Assembly: GCF_050859025.1 (NCBI RefSeq)
Contig: NZ_CP138200.1
Location: forward strand, 1,736,001 to 1,800,000
DNA: 64,000 nt
Direction of reading: 5' to 3'
Source of the DNA: Wukongibacter sp050859025
Lineage (GTDB): Bacteria > Bacillota > Clostridia > Peptostreptococcales > Caminicellaceae
Shown: one piece after another, positions 52,670 to 62,261 of the stretch
Numbering within the stretch: position 1 is the stretch's first letter
How the letters are laid out: each line of letters begins with the position of its first letter
Made by a program: the position numbers and the translations under genes
Notes under the pieces: model-generated
What the model was told of the DNA's origin: nothing
Seen by the model: the letters and a program-made list of their open reading frames with translations, nothing else
Database searches by the model: none

Positions 52670-53356
52670 TTGAATATATTGGTATGCGATGATAATAAGG
52701 AGATATTAGACGCTATAGGAATTTATCTAAAGAATGAAGGCTACACAGTTTTAAAAGCAACTAATGGGTTAGAGGCTCTAGAAGTAATAGAAGAAAATGA
52801 AATCCATCTTATCATAATGGATGTCATGATGCCTAAAATGGATGGATTAAGGGCTACAATGAAGATAAGAGAAGATAAAAATATACCGGTTATAATGCTT
52901 TCTGCCAAGGTTGAGGACACCGACAAAATAATGGGATTAAATATGGGGGCAGATGATTATATTACTAAGCCCTTCAATCCCCTTGAGCTGATTGCAAGGG
53001 TTAGGTCTCAGCTAAGAAGATATACGACACTGGGAAGTATGGAAACCAAAAGCAACATATATAGGACGGGAGGACTTGAGATAAATGACGAGAGCAAAAT
53101 TATAACGGTAGATGGAGAAGAGGTTCAGCTTACTCCGGTACAATATAAGATACTAAAGCTATTGACTGCAAATGCTGGCAGAGTATATACCATAGATGAG
53201 ATTTATGAAAAGGTATGGAATGAAATTCCTGTTAATCCAGAAAACACAGTGGCAGTCCATATAAGAAAAATAAGAGAAAAGATTGAGATAAATCCTAAAG
53301 AACCAAAATATTTAAAGGTGGTGTGGGGAATTGGATACAAGGTTGAGAAGCTATAG
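52670..53356 (+). CDS. OmpR-family response regulator
   Basis: 228 residues from TTG 52670, preceded by GAGGTGAAGGG. Receiver 1-118 with Asp in LIIMDVMMPKMDG and Lys in DYITKPFNPLEL. Winged-helix output 130-228 (LTPVQYKILKLLTANAGRVYTIDEIYEKVWN, NTVAVHIRKIREKIE, YLKVVWGIGYK). It resembles VanR-type regulators. It overlaps the kinase gene that follows, so the two form a two-component system. Confidence 0.92.
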   Translation: MNILVCDDNKEILDAIGIYLKNEGYTVLKATNGLEALEVIEENEIHLIIMDVMMPKMDGLRATMKIREDKNIPVIMLSAKVEDTDKIMGLNMGADDYITKPFNPLELIARVRSQLRRYTTLGSMETKSNIYRTGGLEINDESKIITVDGEEVQLTPVQYKILKLLTANAGRVYTIDEIYEKVWNEIPVNPENTVAVHIRKIREKIEINPKEPKYLKVVWGIGYKVEKL

Positions 53357-55412
53357 CCATACAATTGTAACAAAAATTATTGTGTTCATAATTACGATAT
53401 TCTGTTTTACTAGTGCAATAACAGCATTTATAAACATAGTAGAGGTAGATCAAAGCGATCTTGATATTGCTTTCGAGAATAACTACTACGAGAGCAGCGA
53501 ATTTATGTGGGAAAGTAGAAATCTCATAAAAATCCTAACGAGATTGATGGAAGAATATAAAAATAAAGACTACATTTTAAATGGTGGAACTATTACAGAT
53601 GATGAAATAATTAGAGAAGAAGAAAATTTATTTTCAGATTTTCGAGATAACTCTAAAAGCTACAACCCTGAGCTGAGTCGTGAGGAAAACTATAAGGTGT
53701 TCAGAGAGAAATATGCTGACAAAATCTCACAGATAAAGGATAGACTAATAAAGGAAGATATAAGAGAATATAATTCGGATTTAAAGGCACTAAAAGAGTA
53801 TGAAGGAGCTATCTATTATGTTAGTGATGGAGCTAATATATTTACAAATAGCACTGATGAAGCTAAAAGTCATTTTAAATCCTATCCTTCCTATATAATA
53901 TTTGATGATTCTGAAAGAGCGGTATTCCCAAAGGAAATCATAGACAGTAAATATTATCATGGAATAGATGATAATACTTATTACCTAGATAATAAGAATA
54001 TTACCCTTTATCTTTCCTTTAGCGACGAGTTTCTAAATCCCAGAATCAAGGAGTGGAAGGAAGATAAAGGGATTGTTATGGAAAATACTTATAGGATAGC
54101 AGCTTTTGTATTAGGCTTGATAGTTTCATTTGTATTTTTATTAATAATCATAGGGAAAAAATCCTTCAAAGACAAAGAAGTACATTTAAATTTTATAGAC
54201 AAATTATATAATGAGTTCAATTTAGCAATATGCATTTCGCTGATAGTATTATGGTTTGGAGCTATGAAATTTATATTATACAATGATCTTTATAAATTTA
54301 TATTTCCTGTCACCATGTTAATAGGAACTCTAGGCTTAATATTTGTTCTATCTCTATTTAGACATATCAAAAATGGGACAATTATAAAGCACACATTAAT
54401 ATTTACAATCCTTTACAAGCTATATAAATTTATAAAGGATGTGTATGATAGTGGAAGTGTAGGAGTAAAAATTGTTGCAATAGTGGTAGGATATCCAATA
54501 TTAGCAGCTTTAACATTCTTTATGTTTCCTGTTACTATAGGAGTAGCCGCATGGTTGGCTCTTAAGAAGGTAAGGGAATTTAATGAAATAAAGGAAGGGG
54601 TAGAGAAAATAAAAAACGGGTACATCTATCACACAATAGATGTCTCTGGAAAAGGAGAGTTTGGAAAACTAGCGGAAAATATAAATAGTATTACCGATGG
54701 ATTAAATAAAGCCGTAGATAATGAATTAAAGAGTGAAAGATTAAAGACAGAATTAATAACTAATGTATCCCATGATATTAGAACACCCTTAACTTCCATA
54801 ATCACCTATGTTGATTTACTAAAAAGGGAAGAGGATATAGCCAATAGAGAAGAGTATATAGAGATAATAGAGCAAAAATCCCATAGACTAAAGGTACTAA
54901 CTGATGATCTATTTGAAGCTGCTAAGGCTTCGAGTGGAAGTATTCCGGTGAATTATGAAAAAATAGATATTGTATCCTTAATAACTCAAGGATTAGGAGA
55001 GCTTAATGATAAAATTGAGGAAAGAAATTTAGAATTTAAAATAATTCATCCAGAGGAAAAGCTATATGTTAAGGCAGATGGAAAACTATTATGGAGGGTT
55101 ATAGAAAATTTATTATCTAATATTTTTAAATATGCACTTCAAGGATCTAGAGTATATATAGAGATAAAGGATATAGAAGATAATATAAGGATTACACTTA
55201 AAAATATCTCATGTGATGAACTAAATATCTCATCCAATGAGTTGATGGAGCGCTTTAAAAGAGGAGATGAATCGAGGACTAGTGAAGGCAGTGGCTTAGG
55301 ATTATCTATAGCAAAAAGCCTTGTAGATGTTCAAAAAGGAAGCTTTGATATAGAAATAGATGGAGATTTATTTAAGGCTGTTATAAAGATTCCTAAGTAT
55401 AAAGGTGAATAG
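53331..55412 (+). CDS. VanS-like sensor histidine kinase with several membrane segments
   Basis: 693 residues, TTG start (53331; TTG 53343 is also possible). One membrane helix (about 12-35), an extracytoplasmic part to about 245 without a family I recognise, then further helices at about 250-275, 295-345 and 380-415. A HAMP-like segment follows, then HisKA (VSHDIRTPLTSIITYVDLLKR) and HATPase (GEGSGLGLSIAKSLVD in degenerate form: SEGSGLGLSIAKS). The N box is unusual (LLWRVIENLLSNIFKYA is normal). Partner of the regulator upstream, probably for envelope stress. The added middle helices are unusual for VanS. Confidence 0.86.
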   Translation: MDTRLRSYSHTIVTKIIVFIITIFCFTSAITAFINIVEVDQSDLDIAFENNYYESSEFMWESRNLIKILTRLMEEYKNKDYILNGGTITDDEIIREEENLFSDFRDNSKSYNPELSREENYKVFREKYADKISQIKDRLIKEDIREYNSDLKALKEYEGAIYYVSDGANIFTNSTDEAKSHFKSYPSYIIFDDSERAVFPKEIIDSKYYHGIDDNTYYLDNKNITLYLSFSDEFLNPRIKEWKEDKGIVMENTYRIAAFVLGLIVSFVFLLIIIGKKSFKDKEVHLNFIDKLYNEFNLAICISLIVLWFGAMKFILYNDLYKFIFPVTMLIGTLGLIFVLSLFRHIKNGTIIKHTLIFTILYKLYKFIKDVYDSGSVGVKIVAIVVGYPILAALTFFMFPVTIGVAAWLALKKVREFNEIKEGVEKIKNGYIYHTIDVSGKGEFGKLAENINSITDGLNKAVDNELKSERLKTELITNVSHDIRTPLTSIITYVDLLKREEDIANREEYIEIIEQKSHRLKVLTDDLFEAAKASSGSIPVNYEKIDIVSLITQGLGELNDKIEERNLEFKIIHPEEKLYVKADGKLLWRVIENLLSNIFKYALQGSRVYIEIKDIEDNIRITLKNISCDELNISSNELMERFKRGDESRTSEGSGLGLSIAKSLVDVQKGSFDIEIDGDLFKAVIKIPKYKGE

Positions 55413-55446
55413 ATAGTAATATATTAGATAGTAAAAAACATTATTC

Positions 55447-55474
55447 TTGACAATATGCATATAATATATATAAT
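55447..55474 (+). promoter_or_regulatory. Sigma-A promoter of tyrS
   Basis: TTGACA and TATAAT with a 16-base spacer, about 30 bp before the T-box stem I. Confidence 0.75.
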
Positions 55475-55507
55475 ATATTTTAATACATTTAAACAACTCA
55501 AAAGCTA

Positions 55508-55780
55508 TGATAAGGAAGAGTAGAAATATAAAGCTCTTTTTCAGAGAACTCCGGTTGCTGAGATGGAGTAAAGAGCAGTATTTTGAATACACCTTTGAGC
55601 TACGCTTCAAAATTTCCAATACATGGGGAAAGTAGAGGTCTGTCGGTTGCACCCGTTATAGTGCTAGAGTATTCGCAATTGCCGTACTCGAAGAGGTTAA
55701 TACTGTGAAGTATTAATGAATTAAGGTGGTATCACGGGATATAACTCTCGTCCTCATTTTTGGGGATGGGAGTTTTTTGT
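55508..55780 (+). promoter_or_regulatory. T-box leader for tyrosine, upstream of tyrS
   Basis: Specifier loop TTTTGAATACACC with UAC (55588-55590), the tyrosine codon. T-box AAGGTGGTATCACGGG at 55723-55738. Terminator AACTCTCGTCCTC/GGGATGGGAGTT plus T's at 55744-55778. Stem I begins near 55510 (AAGGAAGAGTAG). The specifier matches the gene that follows. Confidence 0.93.
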
Positions 55781-55853
55781 TTTCTTGTAAATATGACAGA
55801 GTAGAAAGGGCTCAGGATTTTGAGTTTAGACTTTAAACAAAGGAGGTTTTATT

Positions 55854-57047
55854 ATGTTATCAATCGAAGAGCAGTTAAAAATTATTTCTAAGGGAGTAGA
55901 GGAAATAATAAATGTAGAGGATTTAAAGAGAAAGTTAAGTACAGGTAGACAATTAGTTGTAAAGCTTGGATTAGACCCTTCGGCTCCAGATATTCATCTA
56001 GGTCATACCGTTGTATTAAGGAAAATGAGACAGTTTCAGGATCTAGGACATAAGGTGATTATTATAATAGGTGACTTTACTGGAATGATTGGAGACCCTA
56101 CAGGAAAGTCAAAGGCTAGGAAGCAATTAACTAGGGAAGAGGTACTTCTTAACGCTAAGACATATAAAGAACAGATATTTAAGGTGCTTAATAAGGAAAA
56201 AACTGAAGTACTATTTAATAGTGAGTGGCTATCAAGGCTCACATTCAAAGACATTATAGAAATTACTTCTAAACATACCGTTGCTAGGATGCTGGAGAGG
56301 GAGGATTTTAAGAAAAGATTTTCAAATCATCAAAGCATAGGAATACATGAATTTTTTTATCCTTTGATGCAGGCATACGATTCCGTTTCCATAAAGGCTG
56401 ATGTTGAATTGGGTGGAACTGAACAACGTTTTAACATACTTATGGGAAGGACTATGCAGAAGGATTTTGATATGAAAAGTCAAGTAGCTATATTTATGCC
56501 CTTACTTGAAGGTATAGATGGAAAAGAAAAGATGAGTAAAAGCCTAGGTAATTATATTGGTATTGATGAAGAAGCCAATGAAATATATGGAAAGGTAATG
56601 TCTATACCCGATGAACTTATAATAAGGTATTTTGAACTAACTACCGATATCCATCCAGATAAGTTAGAAAATATAAAGAAAAAGCTAGATGGAAGCATGA
56701 TAAATCCAAGAGATGTTAAAATGGATTTAGCTAGGGAAATTGTAGAATTATATCATGGTAATAAAATGGCAATAAAGGCTGAAGAACACTTTAAGAGAGT
56801 ATTTCAAAAAAGACTTGTACCAGAAGACCTTCAAAAAGTATGTATCAATGGACAAGATGAAAGTTTAGTTAGTATAATAATGTTAGCAGGATTTGCAAAA
56901 TCAAACAGTGAGGCAAGAAGATTGATTGAACAAAGAGCTGTGCGAATAAATGACAGGAATGTGACTCTGAAGGATAGTCTAATACTCGAGTCGGGAGATA
57001 TTTTGAGGGTTGGTAAAAGGAAATTTGCAAAGATAGTATTAGAATAG
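55854..57047 (+). CDS. tyrS: Tyrosyl-tRNA synthetase
   Basis: 397 residues, RBS AAAGGAGG. Class I synthetase: HIGH-like motif in PSAPDIHLGHTVVL, KMSKS in GKEKMSKSLGNYIG, and an S4 RNA-binding domain at the end (SNSEARRLIEQRAVRINDRN). It charges tRNA-Tyr. The length and the HLGH motif place it with the TyrZ/longer bacterial subtype. Controlled by the T-box upstream. Confidence 0.95.
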   Translation: MLSIEEQLKIISKGVEEIINVEDLKRKLSTGRQLVVKLGLDPSAPDIHLGHTVVLRKMRQFQDLGHKVIIIIGDFTGMIGDPTGKSKARKQLTREEVLLNAKTYKEQIFKVLNKEKTEVLFNSEWLSRLTFKDIIEITSKHTVARMLEREDFKKRFSNHQSIGIHEFFYPLMQAYDSVSIKADVELGGTEQRFNILMGRTMQKDFDMKSQVAIFMPLLEGIDGKEKMSKSLGNYIGIDEEANEIYGKVMSIPDELIIRYFELTTDIHPDKLENIKKKLDGSMINPRDVKMDLAREIVELYHGNKMAIKAEEHFKRVFQKRLVPEDLQKVCINGQDESLVSIIMLAGFAKSNSEARRLIEQRAVRINDRNVTLKDSLILESGDILRVGKRKFAKIVLE

Positions 57048-57086
57048 TAAGTAAATGTAATCTTGTTTGCCCTGAGTAATAGATAA

Positions 57087-57128
57087 ATTTTGAAAAAAAA
57101 TTCAAACAATTTTGAAAAAAAATTCAAA
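57087..57128. promoter_or_regulatory. Tandem dyads, candidate sigma-54 activator sites
   Basis: ATTTTGAAAAAAAATTCAAA occurs twice without change (57087-57106 and 57109-57128), with a 22-bp period, about two helical turns. Each unit is a dyad TTTGAA-N6-TTCAAA. They lie 95-135 bp before the -24 box, the usual place for NtrC-type sites. Confidence 0.65.
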
Positions 57129-57220
57129 ATCTGAACCATTTAGCTTTTTATATATCATTTGTTATTTGCTAAACCTTTGAAATTAGGAGGTGTCAGTTTA
57201 TTTATCTAAGAAGCAAGTTT

Positions 57221-57237
57221 TGGCATTTGTTTTGCTA
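57221..57237 (+). promoter_or_regulatory. Sigma-54 (-24/-12) promoter of the second NhaC gene
   Basis: TGGCATTTGTTTTGCTA fits TGGCAC-N5-TTGCA/T with GG at 57222-57223 and GC at 57234-57235, exactly 12 bases apart. The gene starts about 62 bp later. A sigma-54 activator is encoded two genes downstream. Confidence 0.85.
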
Positions 57238-57298
57238 TATATACTATTAAACTGCTTGCTTTAAATTAGTAGGATAAAAAACTGAAGGAGGTAACAAA

Positions 57299-58696
57299 TT
57301 GAAAACTAGAAAACCCTATATTTACGAAGCTATACTCTCTTTTGCATTTTTAATCGCTGTTATGGGGATAGGTATTGCAGTATTTGGATCAGATCCTCAT
57401 ATACCTATGCTTATAGGAACCGCTTTTGCAGCATTGATTGCCTTGAAAATTGGCTATTCATGGAAAGAGATTGAGAAAAGTATGTTTGATGGAATAGGGC
57501 AGGCTCTACAAGCTATCGTTATTCTTGCAATTATTGGTGTTTTAATAGGCGTATGGCTGCTAGCGGGAGTTGTACCAACCATGATTTATTACGGACTAAA
57601 GATTTTGTCACCAAAGATATTCTTGTTTGCTACGGTAATCATATGTTCTATTACTTCCCTTGCAACTGGAACATCTTGGGGTACAGCTGGTACGATAGGT
57701 ATAGCATTAATGGGAATTGCACATGGACTAGGGATTCCTGCACCTATAGCAGCAGGTGCCATTATATCTGGAGCTTACTTTGGTGATAAAATGTCTCCGC
57801 TTTCTGATACAACAAACCTAGCTCCTGCAATGGCAGGAACCGATGTATTTACCCATGTGAAATTCATGTTGAAACCAACTATAATATCCTATGGAATTAC
57901 CTTGACAATTTTCTTGATAGTTGGTTTTAGATTTGGAGATACAAATGTGGACATGACTGCTATACAAAGCATGAAGGATGGACTTGAAAGTGCTTTTAAT
58001 ATATCACCTATACTTTTGATTCCACCTATAGTGGTAATTGTATCCATTGCGAAAAAAATGCCTGCTATTCCGGGGATTTTCATAGGAATCGTTTTAGGAG
58101 CAATACTTGCTCCAATTTATCAGAAGGCAAACTTTGGCGATATTTTGAGTGCTAGTTATGGTGGTTATGTAAGCGAAACAGGTATAGAGTCTATTGACAG
58201 CCTTCTTTCTGCCGGTGGATTGACAAACATGATGTATTCTATTTCCCTTACCCTTATAGCAATGATGTTTGGAGGCATCATGGAAAAAACTGGTCAGCTT
58301 GAAGTGATTGTTAATAAGCTTATAAGTAAAGTAAAGAGTATTCCGGGACTAATCTCATTGACGATAGCTACTTGTATTGGCAGCAACATGACCATGCCTG
58401 AACAGTATATTTCGATAGTAGTTCCAGGTAGAATGTATGCCCAGGCCTATAAAGACAAAGGACTTCATCCAAAGACATTGTCAAATGCTTTGGAATCAGC
58501 CGGAACACTGACGTCTGCTTTGATTCCTTGGAATACATGTGGGGCTTTCTTATATGGTGTGCTAGGAGTACCAACAATGATGTATGCCAAGTGGGCAATA
58601 TTTAACTATACTATGCCGATTGTTGTTATAATCCTGAGTTTTGTGGGAGTGACAGTTGCAAAGCTAGATTCTGAATCAAAGACTAAGGTTAGCTAA
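57299..58696 (+). CDS. NhaC-family Na+/H+ antiporter
   Basis: 465 residues, TTG start with AAGGAGGTAACAAA directly before. About 12 helices. Same blocks as the gene at 995 but in the shorter form: SITSLATGTSWGTAGTIGIALMGIA, ISGAYFGDKMSPLSDTTNLAPA, MTMPEQYISIVVPGRMYA and LESAGTLTSALIPWNTCGAFLYGVLG. This is the classical NhaC length; such proteins exchange Na+ for H+ or malate for lactate (MleN type). It has a sigma-54 promoter and tandem activator sites, unusual for an antiporter, and is followed by a sensor kinase and activator that probably control it. Confidence 0.9.
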   Translation: MKTRKPYIYEAILSFAFLIAVMGIGIAVFGSDPHIPMLIGTAFAALIALKIGYSWKEIEKSMFDGIGQALQAIVILAIIGVLIGVWLLAGVVPTMIYYGLKILSPKIFLFATVIICSITSLATGTSWGTAGTIGIALMGIAHGLGIPAPIAAGAIISGAYFGDKMSPLSDTTNLAPAMAGTDVFTHVKFMLKPTIISYGITLTIFLIVGFRFGDTNVDMTAIQSMKDGLESAFNISPILLIPPIVVIVSIAKKMPAIPGIFIGIVLGAILAPIYQKANFGDILSASYGGYVSETGIESIDSLLSAGGLTNMMYSISLTLIAMMFGGIMEKTGQLEVIVNKLISKVKSIPGLISLTIATCIGSNMTMPEQYISIVVPGRMYAQAYKDKGLHPKTLSNALESAGTLTSALIPWNTCGAFLYGVLGVPTMMYAKWAIFNYTMPIVVIILSFVGVTVAKLDSESKTKVS

Positions 58697-58800
58697 GATT
58701 TAAGCATTGAGTTTAAGTTGGCAAGCAGTCTCAATTTATATGTTGTACAGTTTGATTAATTGCTTTGGACGTTGAAATAAAAATTAAAAGCAGATATACT

Positions 58801-58836
58801 AGAATCAGAGTAAAGGATACTCTGATTCTTGCTTTA
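58801..58836 (+). terminator. Hairpin between the NhaC gene and the kinase gene
   Basis: AGAATCAGAGTA pairs with TACTCTGATTCT, then TGCTTT. It is 13 bp before the kinase start, so it may act as a partial terminator that lowers kinase/regulator expression. Confidence 0.7.
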
Positions 58837-58848
58837 TAGGAGTTTGAT

Positions 58849-60891
58849 ATGAAAAGAAGGTTTGTGATTTTTTCCATTTTGATATTCTTGATGCTTGTAG
58901 TTTATATAAATAAATATGTTGAACTTGAGTATAATGTAAATGTTTTGGAGTACATCAGGCTTTCTTCCGAGTTTACCGATGAGGAAATTGAAATAATCAA
59001 TCGGTATGAACCTTTGATTTACGGAGGAAATATAAACGAGCCTCCCCTTGGTGTTTATTATGAAGAAAATGGGCAGTATATGGGACTCGTTGTTGACTAT
59101 ATAAATGCACTTTCAATTGAGCTTGGAGCTACAATTGTTTCTCGGCCTATGGTGTGGAATCAAGCTCTTGATGCATTGAGGAAAGGTGACACGGATTTAT
59201 GTGATATGATTCCTTCTAACCAAAGATCTAAGTCCTTTAAGTTTTCTGATCCGCTTTATAGACTTAGGGGGGTAATAGTTGTGAATAGTTCCAATAATGA
59301 AATTCGAGATTATCATGATTTAGAAGGCAAGACTATTGGGGTACAAAATGAAGATTACTCTATAGAATTTATTACTTCTGAAGGAGTGAATCCAAATATC
59401 GTACACACTAATAATCTTAATGAAGCGTTACAATTATTATTTAATAAGAAAGTAGATGCCATTATTGGAGATGAACCTGTGATCAGATATTATCTGAATG
59501 AATTGTTTTACGTCGATGATTATCGTATATTGGAAAAACCCCTTTATGATAGCGAATGTGTTTTAGCTGTGCCAAAGGAACAGGAGGAGCTTGTGAGGGT
59601 TATCAATAAGGCTATCTTTAATATGAGACGTAAGGGGATTCTTAATAAAATACAAATGAAGTGGGTGGGTCCTACATCATCCTTCAATGAAAATAAATCT
59701 GTAGAAAAGCTAAGGCTCAGCTTGGCTATGTTTGTTTTTTTTGTAATGATTGCTGGATATTTGATTTATTTTTGGAACAGAAGCCTTAAGTTTCTCGTTG
59801 AAGCTAGAACTAAAGAACTAAAAATGATGAAAAATGAGTTGGAAATAACATTTAACAGCATGAAAAATTTTCTAGCCGTAATAGGTGAAGATTTAAGAAT
59901 TAAGAATGTTAACAGTTCTTTTACAAAATATTTAAGAATGAATAGGAGCTCGATTGTAGATTCCTTTTTTATGGACATACCCTTGTTTAAGGATTTTGAA
60001 AAACAAAATGAAGAATTACTCTACAGACTGCTGCGCTGCCCCAATGAATTCAATAGATTTGACTCTGGAAAAAAGTATAATGTTAAAAGCAAGGGCAGAT
60101 TATTTGAAATATCAATATATCCACTGGAAAAAGAAAAAGCTAAGATAGTTAGTACCTTAGTTATGATATCTGATATAACTAATGAAAAGATTCAGGAGCA
60201 AAAGCTTATCCACTCAAATAAAATGACATCTATTGGTCAATTGGCAGCTGGAGTAGCCCATGAACTAAGGAATCCTTTAGGTGTTATTAGAAATTCCACA
60301 TTCATTTTGTACGATGAGTATGATGAAAAAGATGAACTAAAGACAATGACATTAAAGGCAATTGATAACTCGGTAAATAGAGCCAGCCGGATTATTGAAA
60401 ATCTTTTGAAATTTTCAAGATTGACCCATGACGGAAGGGAATCAATAAATCTTAAGAAGTTAATCACAGAAGTCACAAATCTCTATAAAAAACTTTTAAA
60501 GGAACAATCTATTACATTAAAAATCTCCTGTCAGGAATCTATAGTAATATATACTAACATTGAATCCTTAAAGCACATTCTCATGAATCTGATTCAAAAT
60601 GCTATTGATGCTATGCCAAGGGGTGGAGTATTGGAAATATGCTGTATTTCAAATGTAGAAAACGTTGAAATTAAAGTAAAGGATAATGGGATAGGAATAA
60701 ATGATGATATGATTGAAAGGATATTTGACCCTTTTTATACTACTAAGCCAGTAGGTAAAGGAACAGGCTTAGGGCTATATATAGCTTACTCAGAGGTTCA
60801 TAAAATAAATGGAAATATAAAAGTATTTAGTGAAAAAGATAAAGGAACTACTTTTGTTATAGATATTCCATATGGGAGTGAAGAGGTATGA
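58849..60891 (+). CDS. BvgS-like sensor kinase with periplasmic-binding domain
   Basis: 680 residues. Membrane helix 5-22; bacterial solute-binding family 3 domain outside (about 48-275: NEPPLGVYYEENGQYMGLVVDY, DLCDMIPSNQRSKSFKFSDP, LEGKTIGVQNEDYS, KVDAIIGDEPVIRYY); second helix about 290-310; PAS (about 330-450); HisKA with His in AAGVAHELRNPLGVIRNS; HATPase (DNGIGINDDMIERIFDPFYTTKPVGKGTGLGLYIA). Family-3 domains usually bind amino acids or organic acids. It overlaps the activator gene by four bases (ATGA). It senses an outside nutrient and phosphorylates the activator. Confidence 0.92.
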   Translation: MKRRFVIFSILIFLMLVVYINKYVELEYNVNVLEYIRLSSEFTDEEIEIINRYEPLIYGGNINEPPLGVYYEENGQYMGLVVDYINALSIELGATIVSRPMVWNQALDALRKGDTDLCDMIPSNQRSKSFKFSDPLYRLRGVIVVNSSNNEIRDYHDLEGKTIGVQNEDYSIEFITSEGVNPNIVHTNNLNEALQLLFNKKVDAIIGDEPVIRYYLNELFYVDDYRILEKPLYDSECVLAVPKEQEELVRVINKAIFNMRRKGILNKIQMKWVGPTSSFNENKSVEKLRLSLAMFVFFVMIAGYLIYFWNRSLKFLVEARTKELKMMKNELEITFNSMKNFLAVIGEDLRIKNVNSSFTKYLRMNRSSIVDSFFMDIPLFKDFEKQNEELLYRLLRCPNEFNRFDSGKKYNVKSKGRLFEISIYPLEKEKAKIVSTLVMISDITNEKIQEQKLIHSNKMTSIGQLAAGVAHELRNPLGVIRNSTFILYDEYDEKDELKTMTLKAIDNSVNRASRIIENLLKFSRLTHDGRESINLKKLITEVTNLYKKLLKEQSITLKISCQESIVIYTNIESLKHILMNLIQNAIDAMPRGGVLEICCISNVENVEIKVKDNGIGINDDMIERIFDPFYTTKPVGKGTGLGLYIAYSEVHKINGNIKVFSEKDKGTTFVIDIPYGSEEV

Positions 60892-62261
60892 GAACAGAAC
60901 TTAGACTCTTATTAGTCGATGATGAAAAGGAATTTCGTGAGCTTTTATGCATTATACTTAAAAAACAAGGATATCTAGTGGATATTGCAGAAAATGGTAG
61001 TTCAGCAATTGATATGATTAACAAAAATGAATACGATGTTGTTCTAACAGATATGAAAATGGATGAAGTTGATGGTATCCAGCTTTTGGAGTATATTAAT
61101 ACCCTTGATAGAAAGATTGAATGTATAATTATTACGGCATTTGGCAGTGTTGAAAATGCTGTTGAAGCCATGAAAAAAGGAGCTTTTTCATACTTTATTA
61201 AAAGTAACAACCCCCAAAAATTAATATTTGACATTGAAAAAATATGTAAAATAAAATACCTAAGTGAACAAAATAGTTTACTAAAGGATGAAATTAGTAG
61301 ATACAATTATATATTAGAGTCTAAGAGTATCGATTTCCAAAAATCTATTAGACTTGCCGAAAAAGTTGCAAAGACAGATTCTAATGTATTGATTTTGGGA
61401 GAATCAGGTGTGGGGAAAGAGGTTCTTGCCAGGTTTATACATAAATACAGTAATCGGAAGAATGAAATTTTTATGGCTGTAAACTGCCATTCTTTCTCAG
61501 AGTCATTATTGGAAGCCGAGCTATATGGACATGAAAAAGGTTCCTTTACAGGATCCTATAATATGAGAAAGGGTAGATTTGAAGCTTCCCATAAAGGGAC
61601 TCTTTTCCTTGATGAAATAGGTGATATACCTTTATCAACCCAGGTTAAAATTCTTAGGAATATTGAAAATAAAGAGATTGAGAGAATTGGAAACAATAAG
61701 TCAATTAAGATTGATTTTAGATTAATTTGTGCTACAAATAAGGATATTAAGAATGAAATTTTCGATAACCGATTTAGAAAGGATTTATATTATAGAATCA
61801 GTACGGTTATTATAGAGATACCTCCGCTAAGGAGAAGAAAAGAGGACCTACCAATACTTATTAACTATTTTCTGAGAAAAGCTGAAAATGATTTAAAGAA
61901 GAAAGTTAAAGAATTGGATGATGACTTAATGGACGTTCTACTTAACTATGACTATCCAGGAAATGTAAGAGAATTGAAAAACATTATTGAAAGACTAGTT
62001 GTTATTGCAGAAGATGAGAGATTAACTTTGAAGGATGTTAACCAATATGATGTTTTTTCAAGTTCTAGATTTTCAAATAGTAAGAGATCATTAAAAGAGG
62101 TAAGGCAATATGCTGAACGCAATCACATCATAAGAATTTTAGAAATATGTGACTATAACATAGACAAAGCCTCCGAAATCTTACAAATTACAGCCAGACA
62201 ACTATACAACAAAATCAATAGATATGATATTAAATTGAAGAAAAAAGCTAGGAGTTTGTAA
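60888..62261 (+). CDS. Sigma-54-dependent response regulator (NtrC type)
   Basis: 457 residues. Receiver 1-120 with Asp in VVLTDMKMDEVDG; the usual Lys-Pro pair after strand 5 reads IKSNNP, so Lys is present and Pro is displaced. AAA+ domain (about 135-370): GESGVGKEVLA (Walker A), GTLFLDEIGDIP (Walker B). The sigma-54 contact loop reads GSFTGS (EKGSFTGSYN) instead of GAFTGA. Fis-type helix-turn-helix at the end (NIDKASEILQITARQLYNKINRY). Its likely target is the -24/-12 promoter at 57221, with the tandem dyads at 57087 as sites (inference from nearness). Confidence 0.92.
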   Translation: MRTELRLLLVDDEKEFRELLCIILKKQGYLVDIAENGSSAIDMINKNEYDVVLTDMKMDEVDGIQLLEYINTLDRKIECIIITAFGSVENAVEAMKKGAFSYFIKSNNPQKLIFDIEKICKIKYLSEQNSLLKDEISRYNYILESKSIDFQKSIRLAEKVAKTDSNVLILGESGVGKEVLARFIHKYSNRKNEIFMAVNCHSFSESLLEAELYGHEKGSFTGSYNMRKGRFEASHKGTLFLDEIGDIPLSTQVKILRNIENKEIERIGNNKSIKIDFRLICATNKDIKNEIFDNRFRKDLYYRISTVIIEIPPLRRRKEDLPILINYFLRKAENDLKKKVKELDDDLMDVLLNYDYPGNVRELKNIIERLVVIAEDERLTLKDVNQYDVFSSSRFSNSKRSLKEVRQYAERNHIIRILEICDYNIDKASEILQITARQLYNKINRYDIKLKKKARSL

